From: Saccharothrix syringae
Lineage (GTDB): Bacteria > Actinomycetota > Actinomycetes > Mycobacteriales > Pseudonocardiaceae
Assembly (NCBI RefSeq): GCF_009498035.1
Contig: NZ_CP034550.1
Location: 3,906,001 to 3,970,000, forward strand
Length of the DNA stretch: 64,000 bases
Direction of reading: 5' to 3'
Shown here: one piece after another, positions 43,105-54,932 of the stretch
Numbering within the stretch: position 1 is the first letter of the stretch
Layout of the letters: each line of letters opens with the position of its first letter
Notes under the pieces: model-generated
Database searches by the model: none
Seen by the model: only the letters and a program-made list of their open reading frames with translations
What the model was told of the DNA's origin: nothing
Made by a program: the position numbers and the translations under genes

Positions 43105-46100
43105 ATGGCGTCGGAGGACTTGTCACGCAGGGACCTGCTGGTCCGCGGCAGCCAGGTGGCCGCCGCGCTGGGGGTGGCGGGCGCGGGCACCGCGCACGCC
43201 GAGCCGCAGGCGGACCAGCACACCGAGCAGCACGACGGCGCCCGGGTCGCGCGGCTGCGCGAGGGCACCAACACCTCGGTCGCGCGGTCCCCGGACGGCA
43301 GGTGGCTGGCCATCGACGTCGCCGCCTCGATCTGGGTGCTGCCCGCCGACGGCGGCCAGGCCCGCAGGCTGACCGGCCAGCTCCAGGACGCCACTCTGCC
43401 CACGTGGTCGCCCGACGGCCGGACCATCGCCTTCCAGTCCTACCGCGACGGGAACTTCCACGTCTACCTCGTCGACGCCGCCGGCGGCGAGCCGCGCAGG
43501 GTGACCAGCGGCTCGTACGACCACCGGGAGCCCGCGTTCTCCCCGGACGGCCGGCGGATCGCGCTCACCAGCGACCGCGGCGGCAGCTACGGGGTGTGGC
43601 TGCTCGACCTGGCCTCCGGCGCCCTCACCGCCCTGACCGGCCCGCCGGACGAGGTGGGCGCCCCGCGCTGGTCCGCGGACGGCAGGCGGCTGGTGTTCGC
43701 GGTCAACGAGAACGCCGTGGACGTCGTCACCGTCGACACCGGCGAGCGCGTCCGGGTGGCCACCGCGCCGACCGGCGCCCGCGTCCTGGGCGCCGGGTTC
43801 GGGCCGGACGACCGCACGCCCTGCTACACGCTGCTGCGCCTGGACCGGGCAGACCTGGTGCTGGGCGACCGGCAGCTGACCGACGGTGAGGACGTCTTCG
43901 GGTTCGCCGCCACCTGGGTCGGCCGGACGGTGCTCTACACCGCCGACGGCCGCATCCGCCGCCGCGACCTCGACGGCCCGGTGCGCGACATCCCGTTCGA
44001 GGCGACCGTGCCGGTCACGCCGCGGGCCCCGCGCCGCCGCGCGCCCGGCCTGGACGCCGTCGCGCCGACCCCCGTGCGCGGCATCGCGAGCCCGGTGGTG
44101 TCCCCGGACGGCAGGCAGGTCGCGTTCCGCGCGCTCAACGCCGTCCACCTGGTCCCGATCACCGGCGGCACGCCGCGCCGGCTCACCGACGGCCGCTACT
44201 TCGACTCCGACCCGGACTTCGCGCCGGACGGCCGGTCGCTCGTGTACTCCAGCGACCGGAGGGGCGTGCCCGCGCTGTGGTCGCGCGACCTGGCCACGGG
44301 GGAGGAGGAGTTCCTGGGCGGCGCGCCCGGCGCGCAGACCACCCCCCGGTACGCGCCCGACGGCACGCGGATCGCCTACGTCGACCAGGACGGCGCGGTG
44401 TGGGTCCTGGACGTGCCGACGGGCGGGCGGCGGCAGGTGACCCCGGCGCTGTTCATGCCGGGCAGGCCCACGTGGTCGGCGGACGGCACCGTGCTCGCGC
44501 TGGCCGCGGTCAAGCCGTTCTCCCGCCGCTTCCGCGAGGGCACCAGCCAGGTGCTGACCGTCGACCTGGGCAGCGGCGAGCTGCGCTACACCGAGCCGAT
44601 GCCGTTCCGCTCCATCGCCACCCGGGGCGACGACGGCCCGGTGTGGTCGCCCGACGGGCGGCACCTGGCGTTCGTGGTGGAGAGCACGGCCCACGTGGTC
44701 CGGGTCGACGCGGCCGGCCGGTTCCTGGGCGACCCGCGCCAGGTGACCCGCGAGGTGACGGACTCCCTGGCGTGGTGCGGGTCGGACACCCTGGTGTACC
44801 TGTGCAACGGCAGGCTGCGGCGCGTCGGGCTGGACGGCGGCCCGGCGCGCACCATCCGCCTCGACTTCACCTGGCGCAGGCCCAGGCCGCCGGAGCGGAC
44901 CGTCATCCACGCGGGCGCGGTGTGGACCGGCGAGCAGGACCGGCTGCGCCGCGACGTGGACATCGTGGTGGAACGCGGCCGGGTGAGCGAGATCCGGCCG
45001 CACCGGGCGTCGGCGGGCGACCGCGTGGTCGACGCGCGCGACCTGGTCGCCATGCCCGGCCTGGTCGACGCGCACAACCACTGGCACCTGCGCGGCAGGC
45101 AGTGGGGCGCGCGGCAGGGCAGGCTGTGGCTGTCCTACGGCATCACGACCACCCGCTCACCCGGCGACCCGGCCTACCAGATGGTCGAGACCCGGGAGGC
45201 GCTGGCGGCCGGGACCCTGGTGGGCCCGCGGTTCTTCGGCACCGGCGAGGCGGTCGACGGCTCGCGCGTCTACTACAACTTCATGCGCCCCACGCTGTCC
45301 CGGGCCCAGCTCGACCTGGAGCTGAAGCGGGCGCTGGAGCTGGACTACGACATGGTCAAGACCTACGTGCGGCTGCCGGTGGAGCTGCAGCGCGAGACCG
45401 TCGAGGCCGCCCACCGCGCCGGCGTGCCGCTGTCGTCGCACTACCTCTACCCGGCGGCGGCCTTCGGCATGGACGGCATGGAGCACGTCGGCGCGACCAA
45501 CCGCCTGGGCTACTCGCACACGATCAGCCGCACCGGGCGCGCCTACCAGGACGTGGTCGAGCTGTTCGTGACCTCCGGCATGTCGGTGACCCCGACCCTG
45601 TTCCACTCCCGCGCGCTGTACGCGGAGGACAAGTCGCTGGTGACCGACGAGCGCACCCGGGTGCTGTACCCGCCGTGGGAGTACCAGCGGTACGTCGCCG
45701 ACGCGGACCTGGCGGGCACGCCCGCGTCCACGTTCTCGCGCGAGGTCCTGGCCGGCTGGGTGGACGCGGTGCTGCGCGTCCACCGCCGAGGGGGGCTGGT
45801 GATCTGCGGGACGGACGCGCCGCTGGACTCGGTGGCCACCTCGACGCACCAGAACCTCAGGGCCATGGTGGAGTTCGGCTTCACCCCGTTCGAAGCGCTG
45901 ACCACGGCGACCCGCAACCCGGCGACGTGGCTGGGGCTGTCCGGGCAGATCGGCGTCCTGCGGCCCGGCGCGCACGCCGACATCTCGCTGGTGTCGGGCG
46001 ACCCGCTGGCCGACATCAGGGCGGCGGCCGCGGTGCGCCGGGTGTTCGTCGGCGGGGTGGGCCACCGGGTGGAGGACCTGCTCGCGCCGTTCCGGCAGGC

Positions 46101-46212
46101 CCCGGCGGTCGAGCTCCGCGCGGCCCTGCCGCCCGCCCCGTCGGCCGCGCACGTGCACGAGCACTGGTGGCACGAGCCGGAGTGGTCGTCGCACGTGTGC
46201 TGCGAGGGGTGA
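43105..46212 (+). CDS. Tat-exported TolB-like beta-propeller fused to an amidohydrolase
   Basis: 1035 aa. Twin-arginine signal LSRRDLLVRGSQVAAALGVAGAGTAHA. Residues about 45-590: repeated PD40/TolB units (SPDGRTIAFQS, SPDGRRIALTS, APDGRSLVYSS, SPDGRHLAFVV). Residues about 595-1010: amidohydrolase with metal ligands in GLVDAHNHWH, a Lys in MVKTYVRLP, His in SSHYLYP and GMEHVG, and Asp in CGTDAPLDSV. Such fusions resemble prolidase- or imidazolonepropionase-like peptidases that act outside the membrane. The C-terminal tail HVHEHWWHEPEWSSHVCCEG is His/Cys-rich and could bind metal. Function of the fusion is unproven. Confidence 0.9.
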   Translation: MASEDLSRRDLLVRGSQVAAALGVAGAGTAHAEPQADQHTEQHDGARVARLREGTNTSVARSPDGRWLAIDVAASIWVLPADGGQARRLTGQLQDATLPTWSPDGRTIAFQSYRDGNFHVYLVDAAGGEPRRVTSGSYDHREPAFSPDGRRIALTSDRGGSYGVWLLDLASGALTALTGPPDEVGAPRWSADGRRLVFAVNENAVDVVTVDTGERVRVATAPTGARVLGAGFGPDDRTPCYTLLRLDRADLVLGDRQLTDGEDVFGFAATWVGRTVLYTADGRIRRRDLDGPVRDIPFEATVPVTPRAPRRRAPGLDAVAPTPVRGIASPVVSPDGRQVAFRALNAVHLVPITGGTPRRLTDGRYFDSDPDFAPDGRSLVYSSDRRGVPALWSRDLATGEEEFLGGAPGAQTTPRYAPDGTRIAYVDQDGAVWVLDVPTGGRRQVTPALFMPGRPTWSADGTVLALAAVKPFSRRFREGTSQVLTVDLGSGELRYTEPMPFRSIATRGDDGPVWSPDGRHLAFVVESTAHVVRVDAAGRFLGDPRQVTREVTDSLAWCGSDTLVYLCNGRLRRVGLDGGPARTIRLDFTWRRPRPPERTVIHAGAVWTGEQDRLRRDVDIVVERGRVSEIRPHRASAGDRVVDARDLVAMPGLVDAHNHWHLRGRQWGARQGRLWLSYGITTTRSPGDPAYQMVETREALAAGTLVGPRFFGTGEAVDGSRVYYNFMRPTLSRAQLDLELKRALELDYDMVKTYVRLPVELQRETVEAAHRAGVPLSSHYLYPAAAFGMDGMEHVGATNRLGYSHTISRTGRAYQDVVELFVTSGMSVTPTLFHSRALYAEDKSLVTDERTRVLYPPWEYQRYVADADLAGTPASTFSREVLAGWVDAVLRVHRRGGLVICGTDAPLDSVATSTHQNLRAMVEFGFTPFEALTTATRNPATWLGLSGQIGVLRPGAHADISLVSGDPLADIRAAAAVRRVFVGGVGHRVEDLLAPFRQAPAVELRAALPPAPSAAHVHEHWWHEPEWSSHVCCEG

Positions 46213-46220
46213 GCCGAGGG

Positions 46221-46257
46221 CCGGGGTCGGCGCGCTCGAACGGCGCGCCGACCCCGG
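46221..46257. terminator. Hairpin terminator after the propeller-amidohydrolase gene
   Basis: Perfect 15-bp stem (CCGGGGTCGGCGCGC and complement) with a 7-nt loop, 9 bp after the stop and upstream of the convergent SDR gene. Confidence 0.85.
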
Positions 46258-46308
46258 GCGGTCGCGGATCGCGGCCCCTGGCCCTCCCCGCGACCGCCTC
46301 CGGTCACC

Positions 46309-47130
46309 TCAGCCCCGGGCGTGAGCGGCCGCGACCAGTCGGTCCGACAGCTCCCGGAGCCGGCGCCGGGCGTCCGGGTCGTACGCCTGGTCGTGGGCCC
46401 GCTCCTCGCGCACGCCGTTGTAGTAGCGCCCGGTCAGCTCCGACGCCGGGCCGGTGATCAGCCGCAGGGTCGCGTCGCCGCCCTCGGCCACGGTGCTGCA
46501 CGGTTCCGTGCCGGACTCGCGCACCATGGTCGTGGCCATGTAGGTGGCCGGGTGCAGGGTGTTGACCACGGGGCTGCCACCCAGCTCCTCGGCCAGGTCG
46601 AAGGTGAACATGACCTGCGCCAGCTTCGCCCGCCGGTACGCCGTCACCCCGTCGTAGGCGCGTTCGAGCATCGGGTCGGCGAAGTCGACGGGGTACTGGC
46701 CCGCCGAGGCCACGTTGACGATCCGCGACCCCGGCGCGGCGCGCAGCAGCGGCAGCAGCAGCCGGGTGAGCCGGTACCCCGCCAGGTAGTTGACCGCGAA
46801 CCGCAGCTCGACCCCGTCGGCGCTCAGCTCACGCCCCGAGCCCGGCCGGCCGAACCCGATGCCCGCGTTGTTCACCAGCACGTCCAGCCGGTCGAGGTGC
46901 CGCGCGACCTCGTCGGCCAGGCGGTCGACCTCGCGTAACGAGGCCAGGTCGGCGACCAGGACGACGGGGTCGGGACCACCGGCCGCCCGGATCTCCGACC
47001 GCACCCGCTCGGCGCGGTCGGCGTCGCGCCCGTGCACGAGGACGCGCGCGCCGGCCGCGCCGAGGCGCACGGCGAGGTGGCGGCCGAGGCCGTCGGTCGA
47101 GCCGGTGATCAGGACTGTCTGGCCGTTCAT
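46309..47130 (-). CDS. Classical SDR-family oxidoreductase
   Basis: 273 aa. TGSTDGLGRHLAVRLGAAGARVLVHGRD (cofactor-binding TGxxxGxG), NNAGIG, VNVASAG and YRRAKLAQ (YxxxK) are present, with the catalytic Tyr in VTAYRRAK. The RD after strand 2 suggests NADPH. Similar to retinol-dehydrogenase-like SDRs. Substrate unknown. No partner gene in the same direction. Confidence 0.94.
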   Translation of the reverse strand: MNGQTVLITGSTDGLGRHLAVRLGAAGARVLVHGRDADRAERVRSEIRAAGGPDPVVLVADLASLREVDRLADEVARHLDRLDVLVNNAGIGFGRPGSGRELSADGVELRFAVNYLAGYRLTRLLLPLLRAAPGSRIVNVASAGQYPVDFADPMLERAYDGVTAYRRAKLAQVMFTFDLAEELGGSPVVNTLHPATYMATTMVRESGTEPCSTVAEGGDATLRLITGPASELTGRYYNGVREERAHDQAYDPDARRRLRELSDRLVAAAHARG

Positions 47131-47384
47131 CAGGTGCTCTACCTCCAGGTGGTGACGGGGCGTTCGCCCCCTGTCCGAAGGCTAGTCCGGTGATCCACTC
47201 GGTGTGGATCGGTTCAGGGGTCACCGCGTTCCGGCACGGCCAATGGACCGCGTGGCGCGGTTCTGCGGTAGAGCCATCCGGCGAGTTCGGCTGGACGTGC
47301 CGCACCCCGGAACCGCGGGGCCTCCCGCCTCCGCCCGCCGCGCCCGAGACTCGGAGCGGAACAACCGGCGAAGCGGAGTGAGCG

Positions 47385-47629
47385 ATGACGAACGACAACA
47401 CCGCGCCCGACGCCGACGTGGTCGGCATGTGGGTCACCGCGGACGGCCACATCCGGCAGGAGCTGCGCGCCGACGGGCGCTACGACTTCACCGCGACCGG
47501 GGCCATCCGGGACGGCGTGCTCCACCACGAGCACCTCATGCTCTACCGCGAGTCCGCCCACGGCTGCGGACCGGTCGGCGCTGACCGACCGGGGACGGGC
47601 CCGCGCGGGGCCCGTCCCCGGTCGGCGCT

Positions 47630-47645
<16 letters not shown>
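47385..47645 (+). CDS. Atu4866-like protein, internally deleted and 3'-extended (probably decayed)
   Basis: 86 aa. VVGMWVTADGHIRQELRADGRYD and GAIRDGVLHHEHLMLYRE match the two ends of the small Atu4866 ligand-binding family (about 80-110 aa). The middle segment between RYD and the FTATG strand seems missing by some 20-30 residues. After LYRE the frame runs through a terminator hairpin into the convergent gene, which suggests the normal stop was lost. Probably not functional. Family call is from memory of the motif. Confidence 0.5.
47585..47625. terminator. Strong bidirectional terminator
   Basis: Perfect 17-bp inverted repeat (CCGACCGGGGACGGGCC and complement) with a 7-nt loop between the Atu4866-like gene and the convergent UvrA-like gene. 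It lies inside the 3' extension of the former. Confidence 0.88.
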
Positions 47646-50020
<2,375 letters not shown>

Positions 50021-50071
50021 GCTCGTCCTGTCTCCGTGTTGTGTTCGAGGGGCTCTTGCCGGTGGGAGGGT

Positions 50072-50482
50072 TCAGCGCGCCTGCTGGATGCGGACCATGT
50101 TGCCCGCGGGGTCGCGGAAGGCGCAGTCGCGCACGCCGTACGGCTGCTCGGTGGGCTCCTGGACGACGTCGGCGTCACGCGACCGCAGCCGCTCGAAGGT
50201 GGCGTCGAGGTCCTTGGTGGCCAGGTTGATGCCGCCGTAGGTGCCCTTGGCCATCATCTCGGCGATGGTGCGGCGCTCGTCCTCGGTGATGCCGGGGTCG
50301 GCGGCCGGCGGGTGCAGCACGATGGAGGTGCCCGGCTGGTCGGGGGAGCCGACGGTGATCCAGTGCAGCCCGCCGTGCTCGACGTGGTTGCGGACCTCGA
50401 AGCCGAGGGCGTCGCGGTAGAAGGCCAGGGCGGCGTCCGCGTTGTCGTGCGGGAGGAAGCTGCTGTGCACCGTGATGTCCAT
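50072..50482 (-). CDS. VOC-family protein
   Basis: 136 aa from ATG 50482. MDITVHSSFLPHDNADAALAFYRDALGFEVRNHVEHGGLHWITVGSP and the closing VRDCAFRDPAGNMVRIQQ form a glyoxalase-like fold. Just 5 bp after the AraC gene and 51 bp before the UvrA-like gene, on the same strand, so probably one unit. Substrate or drug ligand unknown. Confidence 0.93.
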   Translation of the reverse strand: MDITVHSSFLPHDNADAALAFYRDALGFEVRNHVEHGGLHWITVGSPDQPGTSIVLHPPAADPGITEDERRTIAEMMAKGTYGGINLATKDLDATFERLRSRDADVVQEPTEQPYGVRDCAFRDPAGNMVRIQQAR

Positions 50483-50487
50483 GGCGG

Positions 50488-50925
<438 letters not shown>

Positions 50926-51003
50926 CTGCGGGATCGTGCCACACCGGTGGGCTGTCCGGACCCGTCCCGGGGCCGCCGGTCGGGCGGCCCCGGGTGCGGT
51001 GCG

Positions 51004-51522
51004 TCACGGCGACGGCGTCGACGTGGTCGTCGTCGGGGAGGACAAGGTGCAGGAGGACGAGTTGGTGGACGAGTTGGTGGGCGAGGTCGGGACGGTGGTC
51101 ACCGGCGGGCCGCCGGCGGCCAGGCGGGTGCCGCTGCAGTAGTTGGTCTCGACCCGGGCGTCCGACGAGTCGCCGGTGGCGAAGATCAGGTAGTCGGAGC
51201 CGGTGCTCATGGTGATGCCGCAGGTGCCGGAGTGGATCGAGGTCAGCACGTCCACCGCAGGCGGCACGTCGCCCTTGTACTCGGTCTGCACCTCGACCCG
51301 GAAGCGGTACCGGTCGTCACCCACCGTGGACGGGTCGTTCTGCTCGGTCTCCACGGCGGTGACCCTGCCGCTGAACACGTGCTGAGCCCGCTGGTAGCGC
51401 TCGCCCTCGGTGCTGGGCACGCAGCTGCACGCGCTCGCCGGGCTGGTGAACACGGCGGTGAGCAGCGCGGTGGTGATGGTCAGGACGCCGGCGGTGTGGG
51501 CGAGCGGTCGTAAGCGCGCCAA
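51004..51522 (-). CDS. Secreted TIMP/netrin-like (NTR) domain protein with a TTG start and a TTA codon
   Basis: 172 aa from TTG 51522, with GAGGGGG upstream. No ATG or GTG lies in frame near. Signal peptide LARLRPLAHTAGVLTITTALLTAVFTSPASA, then mature CSCVPSTEGERYQRAQHVFSGRVTAVE. The N-terminal CxC is the hallmark of tissue-inhibitor-of-metalloproteinase (OB-fold) proteins. The tail is Thr/Ser/Pro-rich. Codon 4 is TTA (51511-51513), rare in such DNA and read by the bldA tRNA in Streptomyces, so expression may be development-linked. Function unknown. Confidence 0.8.
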   Translation of the reverse strand: MARLRPLAHTAGVLTITTALLTAVFTSPASACSCVPSTEGERYQRAQHVFSGRVTAVETEQNDPSTVGDDRYRFRVEVQTEYKGDVPPAVDVLTSIHSGTCGITMSTGSDYLIFATGDSSDARVETNYCSGTRLAAGGPPVTTVPTSPTNSSTNSSSCTLSSPTTTTSTPSP

Positions 51523-51679
51523 GGCAACCCCCTCGTGGGTTCGGGACGGTTGTGGCGGTGTGGGGCAAGGGTAGTGTTCGGTGATCGGGGCGGGCCAGGG
51601 TTCCGCGCGCGTGGCTGCGGGGGTCCGGCGGCGGTTCGGCCCTTCGGTCGGGCGCCCTGCACCGCCCATCCCTTGTTCT

Positions 51680-52020
51680 GGCCATCCTTTGCCCGCCGCC
51701 CCGCCGCCCCGCCGCCCTGCCGCGCCGCCGCGCCGCGCCGCCCCGCCGCGCCGCCGCGCCGCCCCGCCGCCGCGCCGCCCCGCGCCGCCCTGCGGCCCCG
51801 CCGCCTCGCCCTGCCGCACGCCGCCGCCCTGCCCTGCGGCCCCGCCGCCGCCCCGCCCGCCGTACCCGCCCCGCCCGCCGTGCCGCCGTGCCGCATCACC
51901 CCACCCCACCCCGCCCCGCCTACCGCCCCATCCGTCCCGCGCCACCCCTTCAGCCCGCTTCCCTGACCCGACCCCCCACCGAGCCTCCCGAACGGGTGAC
52001 ACCCCCACCCAGAGCCCGCA
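51680..52020. repeat. C-rich low-complexity tract
   Basis: About 340 bp almost wholly of CCGCC, CGCCG and CCCCG words, with strong strand bias: the minus strand carries many runs of three to four G. No gene fits. Open frames on both strands give only Pro/Arg/Ala or Gly/Arg-rich text. It lies in the 634-bp gap between the TIMP-like gene and melC1. Suitable for G-quadruplex formation on the minus strand. Confidence 0.85.
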
Positions 52021-52069
52021 CCACCACCAACCCCCGTCACCTACCCAGGTGAGAACCCAACACGTACGG

Positions 52070-52097
52070 CTGACCCTCGTTGTCGTCCACGTATCAA
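52070..52097 (+). promoter_or_regulatory. Candidate melC promoter
   Basis: CTGACC (52070-52075) and TATCAA (52092-52097), 16 bp apart, in the most AT-rich part of the gap, about 60 bp before melC1. Confidence 0.45.
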
Positions 52098-52156
52098 ATG
52101 GCGAGGCTGCCAAGCAGGTGCTCCCACCCCCGCGACGACCCACCCCAGAGGCCCCC

Positions 52157-52588
52157 ATGACCAACATGACCCGCCGCGACGTGCTCCGCTACACCGCGAC
52201 AGCAGCCCTGGTCACCGCCACCGCGGCGGGCTACGCCAACCTCACCGCCTCCGGCGCCGCCGCCGACCAGGGCGCACCCACCGACCCCCGCGACTTCGAA
52301 GAGGACTACAGGGGCAAGAAGATCAAGGGCGAGCACGACAAGGCCAACGGCAAGCACAAGGTCCACATCAACGGCCGCAAGCTGGGCGTGGCGCAAGTCG
52401 AGCTGCCCGTGGCCCCCGAGTCGACCGCGACCTACACCGCCGTGATCAGCACGGTCAACCACTTCGAGCCCATCCCCCTGGACGAGGGCCCCCACAAGGA
52501 CGGCCTCAAGAGGCTGGCCAAGCTCGCCGTGGACCAGCTCGGCGACCAGGAGCTGACCCAGCACGCCGACCACGAGCACCACAGCTGA
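52157..52588 (+). CDS. melC1: Tyrosinase co-factor (copper chaperone) MelC1
   Basis: 143 aa. Twin-arginine signal MTRRDVLRYTATAALVTATAAGYANL. The mature part (DFEEDYRGKKIKGEHDKANGKHKVHINGRKLGVAQVELPVAPESTATYTAVISTVNHFEPI) matches the caddie protein that inserts copper into tyrosinase and carries it out through Tat. The C-terminal DHEHHS can bind copper. It starts the melC operon, 10 bp before melC2. Confidence 0.93.
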   Translation: MTNMTRRDVLRYTATAALVTATAAGYANLTASGAAADQGAPTDPRDFEEDYRGKKIKGEHDKANGKHKVHINGRKLGVAQVELPVAPESTATYTAVISTVNHFEPIPLDEGPHKDGLKRLAKLAVDQLGDQELTQHADHEHHS

Positions 52589-52598
52589 GAGGCCCGCC

Positions 52599-53420
52599 AT
52601 GGGAACCCGCAAGAGCGTGGCCGCCCTGACGGCCGCGGAGAAGGCCGACTTCGTCGCCGCCGTCAAGGCGCTCAAGGCGCAGACCACCGGTCACAACTAC
52701 GACTGGTTCGTCAGCACCCACATGACCTACTTCAGCACCATCGACGACCACAACTACGCGCACCGGTCGCCGTCGTTCCTGCCGTGGCACCGGCAGTACC
52801 TGGTGGAGTTCGAGAACGCCCTGAAGGCGATCAACCCGGCGGTCGACCTGCCCTACTGGAACTGGACGGCCAACCGCTCGGCCACCGGCGCCCCCTTCAC
52901 CTCCGACTTCATGGGCGGCAACGGCTCCGGCGGCAACGGGCCCGTCACCACCGGCCCGTTCGCCGGCGAGGCCAGGTGGCGGATCAACATCAGCGCCACC
53001 TCCTCGACGTCCCTGCGCCGGGCCATCGCGGTGCGCGGCTCGCTGCCCACGTCGTCCAACGTCGACACCGTCATGAACGTCTCCACCTACGACGCGTCGC
53101 CCTGGAGCTCCGCCTCCAGCAGCGGCATGCGCAACCGCGTGGAGGGCGGCCTGTCGCCCGACCTGCACGGGCGGGTCCACAACTGGGTCGGCGGGCACAT
53201 GGCGCAGACCGACTCGCCGAACGACCCGGTGTTCTTCCTGCACCACTGCAACATCGACCGGCTGTGGTCCCGGTGGCAGCGCAGCTGGGGCTACGGCGCC
53301 GGCCGCTACCAGCCCGGCGGGAGCGTCAGCAACGTCGTGGACGTCGACGAGGCGCTGCAGCCCTTCGGGGTGACCGTCTCCTCGGTCCTGGACCACCGGG
53401 CGACCTACACCTACGCCTGA
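52599..53420 (+). CDS. melC2: Tyrosinase MelC2
   Basis: 273 aa. Type-3 copper sites complete: CuA His41, His55 and His64 (SFLPWHRQYL) and CuB His190, His194 and His216 (FFLHHCNIDR). These match the spacing in Streptomyces tyrosinase. It oxidises tyrosine to dopaquinone for melanin. It lacks its own signal and is exported with MelC1. Confidence 0.96.
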   Translation: MGTRKSVAALTAAEKADFVAAVKALKAQTTGHNYDWFVSTHMTYFSTIDDHNYAHRSPSFLPWHRQYLVEFENALKAINPAVDLPYWNWTANRSATGAPFTSDFMGGNGSGGNGPVTTGPFAGEARWRINISATSSTSLRRAIAVRGSLPTSSNVDTVMNVSTYDASPWSSASSSGMRNRVEGGLSPDLHGRVHNWVGGHMAQTDSPNDPVFFLHHCNIDRLWSRWQRSWGYGAGRYQPGGSVSNVVDVDEALQPFGVTVSSVLDHRATYTYA

Positions 53421-53425
53421 CGGCG

Positions 53426-54493
53426 TCAGGCGCGGTCGGGGAACGAGCCGTCGCCGAACAGGACGCGGGACGCGGCGGCCCGCCCGAGGGGTGTGCGCAG
53501 CAGCGCGAACGCCGCCTCGGTCGCGGCCGGCCCGCGCGTGCGGGACAGGGCCCCGCGCAGCAGCAGCCGGAGGCGGAACCGGGCGCGCAGGGCCCCGCCG
53601 TCGTAGCGGCGCAGCACCGACGGGTCGCCGGTGCGCAGGTAGTCGCCGGTGACGGCGGCGGCCAGCCCGGCCATGCGCAGGCACGGGTCGAGGCCGCCCG
53701 CGGTCAGCGGGGACACCGCGCCGGCCGCGTCGCCGACGAGCAGGCCCTCCGGGCAGGCGATCCGCCGCAGCACGCCCCCGACGGGGATCAGGCCGCCGCG
53801 GCGGCGCACCGGGCCGGTCGGGGTCGGGACGCCGGGGAACCGCTGGTGGAACGAGCGCAGCAGCCGCGGCAGCGGCGCGGCCAGCCGGTCGGGGTGCCCG
53901 GCCAGGCCCACGTGCGCCTCGTGCCCGTCGTCGACGAGCCAGGCGAGGTAGCCGGGGGCGAGCCGGGGGTCCAGCACGCAGTGGAACGTCGGCGCGGACG
54001 CGCTCGGGCCGACCGGGAAGACGTCCTCGACGCCGACCAGGAACCGCCGGTTGGCGTCCAGGCCGAGCCGGCGCGCGACCGCGGACCGGGCGCCGTCGGC
54101 GCCGACGGTGAAGCGGGCCGTGACGCCCGCCGACGGGTAGGGGACGCCCAGGCGGACCCGCGCGCCGGCCGCCTCGGCCCCGGAGAGCGCGTGCGCGTAG
54201 ACCGCGGCCATGTCGGCGACGCGGTACTCGTCGCGCGGGCTGACCAGCTCGACCGGCGCCCGCAGCGACGGCGGGTGGAGCACGACGCGGCGCACCGCCG
54301 GCCCCAGGTGGCGGTGCGGCAGCGCGAAGTCCTCCAGCGTGCGCCGCACGAAGATCCCGGTGGTCCGGATGCCGGTGTCGAGGCGGGTGCGCCGCTCGCA
54401 CACGAGGACGTCGAAGCCCCGTGACGCCAGTAGCCGCGCCGTGTGCAGGCCGGCGAGCCCGGCGCCGACGACGAGCACGTCCACGCTTTCCAC
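53426..54493 (-). CDS. FAD-dependent oxidoreductase (geranylgeranyl-reductase-like)
   Basis: 355 aa from GTG 54493. FAD motif VDVLVVGAGLAGLHTARLLASRGFDVLVCERR, GADGARS, and C-terminal GLLVGDAAGAVSPLTAGGLDPCLRMAGL (GD motif of the flavin monooxygenase/GGR group). Substrate unknown. The GTG start has only a weak RBS. Convergent with melC2 with 5 bp between stops. Confidence 0.9.
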   Translation of the reverse strand: MESVDVLVVGAGLAGLHTARLLASRGFDVLVCERRTRLDTGIRTTGIFVRRTLEDFALPHRHLGPAVRRVVLHPPSLRAPVELVSPRDEYRVADMAAVYAHALSGAEAAGARVRLGVPYPSAGVTARFTVGADGARSAVARRLGLDANRRFLVGVEDVFPVGPSASAPTFHCVLDPRLAPGYLAWLVDDGHEAHVGLAGHPDRLAAPLPRLLRSFHQRFPGVPTPTGPVRRRGGLIPVGGVLRRIACPEGLLVGDAAGAVSPLTAGGLDPCLRMAGLAAAVTGDYLRTGDPSVLRRYDGGALRARFRLRLLLRGALSRTRGPAATEAAFALLRTPLGRAAASRVLFGDGSFPDRA

Positions 54494-54625
54494 GCCGCCG
54501 ACCGTAGGGCCGGTGCCGCGGTCCGCGCCCGGACCGCCACAGCACCTCCACCAAGGATTCACATCCCCTCCGCAGTCGGCTTCACGGCGGTCGGGGGACG
54601 TGCGCGCGAGCGCCCCGGGGGCGAT

Positions 54626-54766
54626 GTGAAGAACCTGTGGTGGTGGCTGCGCGGCCACCGGGTGGGAGTCGGACGGGGTGACACCGCCGGGGACCGGGTG
54701 CGCGCGCAGCCGGTGCTGTGCGGGTTGCCGGTCGTGGAGGCGGTGGCGGTCGGCCCGTCCACCTGA
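54626..54766 (+). CDS. Hypothetical small protein (weak)
   Basis: 46 aa, GTG start with a G-rich stretch upstream. Begins MKNLWWWLRGHRVGVG. No family recognised. It lies in the gap between the FAD protein and the copper operon and may be a chance frame. Confidence 0.25.
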   Translation: MKNLWWWLRGHRVGVGRGDTAGDRVRAQPVLCGLPVVEAVAVGPST

Positions 54767-54775
54767 GTGCGGCCC

Positions 54776-54861
54776 TACCCCCGCCCGGTATCCTCACGAT
54801 CTCGACGCGATCCGTGGGCCGGGTCACCCCGCGGTTGCCCGCGGTACCCCCGGGGGGTATA
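54776..54861 (+). promoter_or_regulatory. CsoR-type copper operators and -10 of the copZ-copA operon
   Basis: GTACCCCCGGGGGGTATA (54844-54861) is a close match to the GC-rich CsoR palindrome (TACCCCxxGGGGTA). Its end forms a -10-like TATAAA. A second, weaker copy TACCCCCGCCCGGTAT lies at 54776-54791. Copper-free CsoR represses such promoters; Cu(I) releases it. csoR itself is not in the window. Confidence 0.85.
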
Positions 54862-54932
54862 AATGGCGTGCCCCGGAGGGGCGCCCGGTGCCTTTCGGAC
54901 ACCGTGCACACCACGATCGCGAGGAGCAGTCG

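Noticed and set aside
51680..52020. CRISPR-like repeat array
   Set aside because: No repeat of constant length with unique spacers, only short overlapping CCG words, and no cas genes.
51535..52040. Possible Pro-rich or Gly-rich proteins in the low-complexity tract
   Set aside because: All six frames are open by composition alone; no signal, RBS-start pair or domain.
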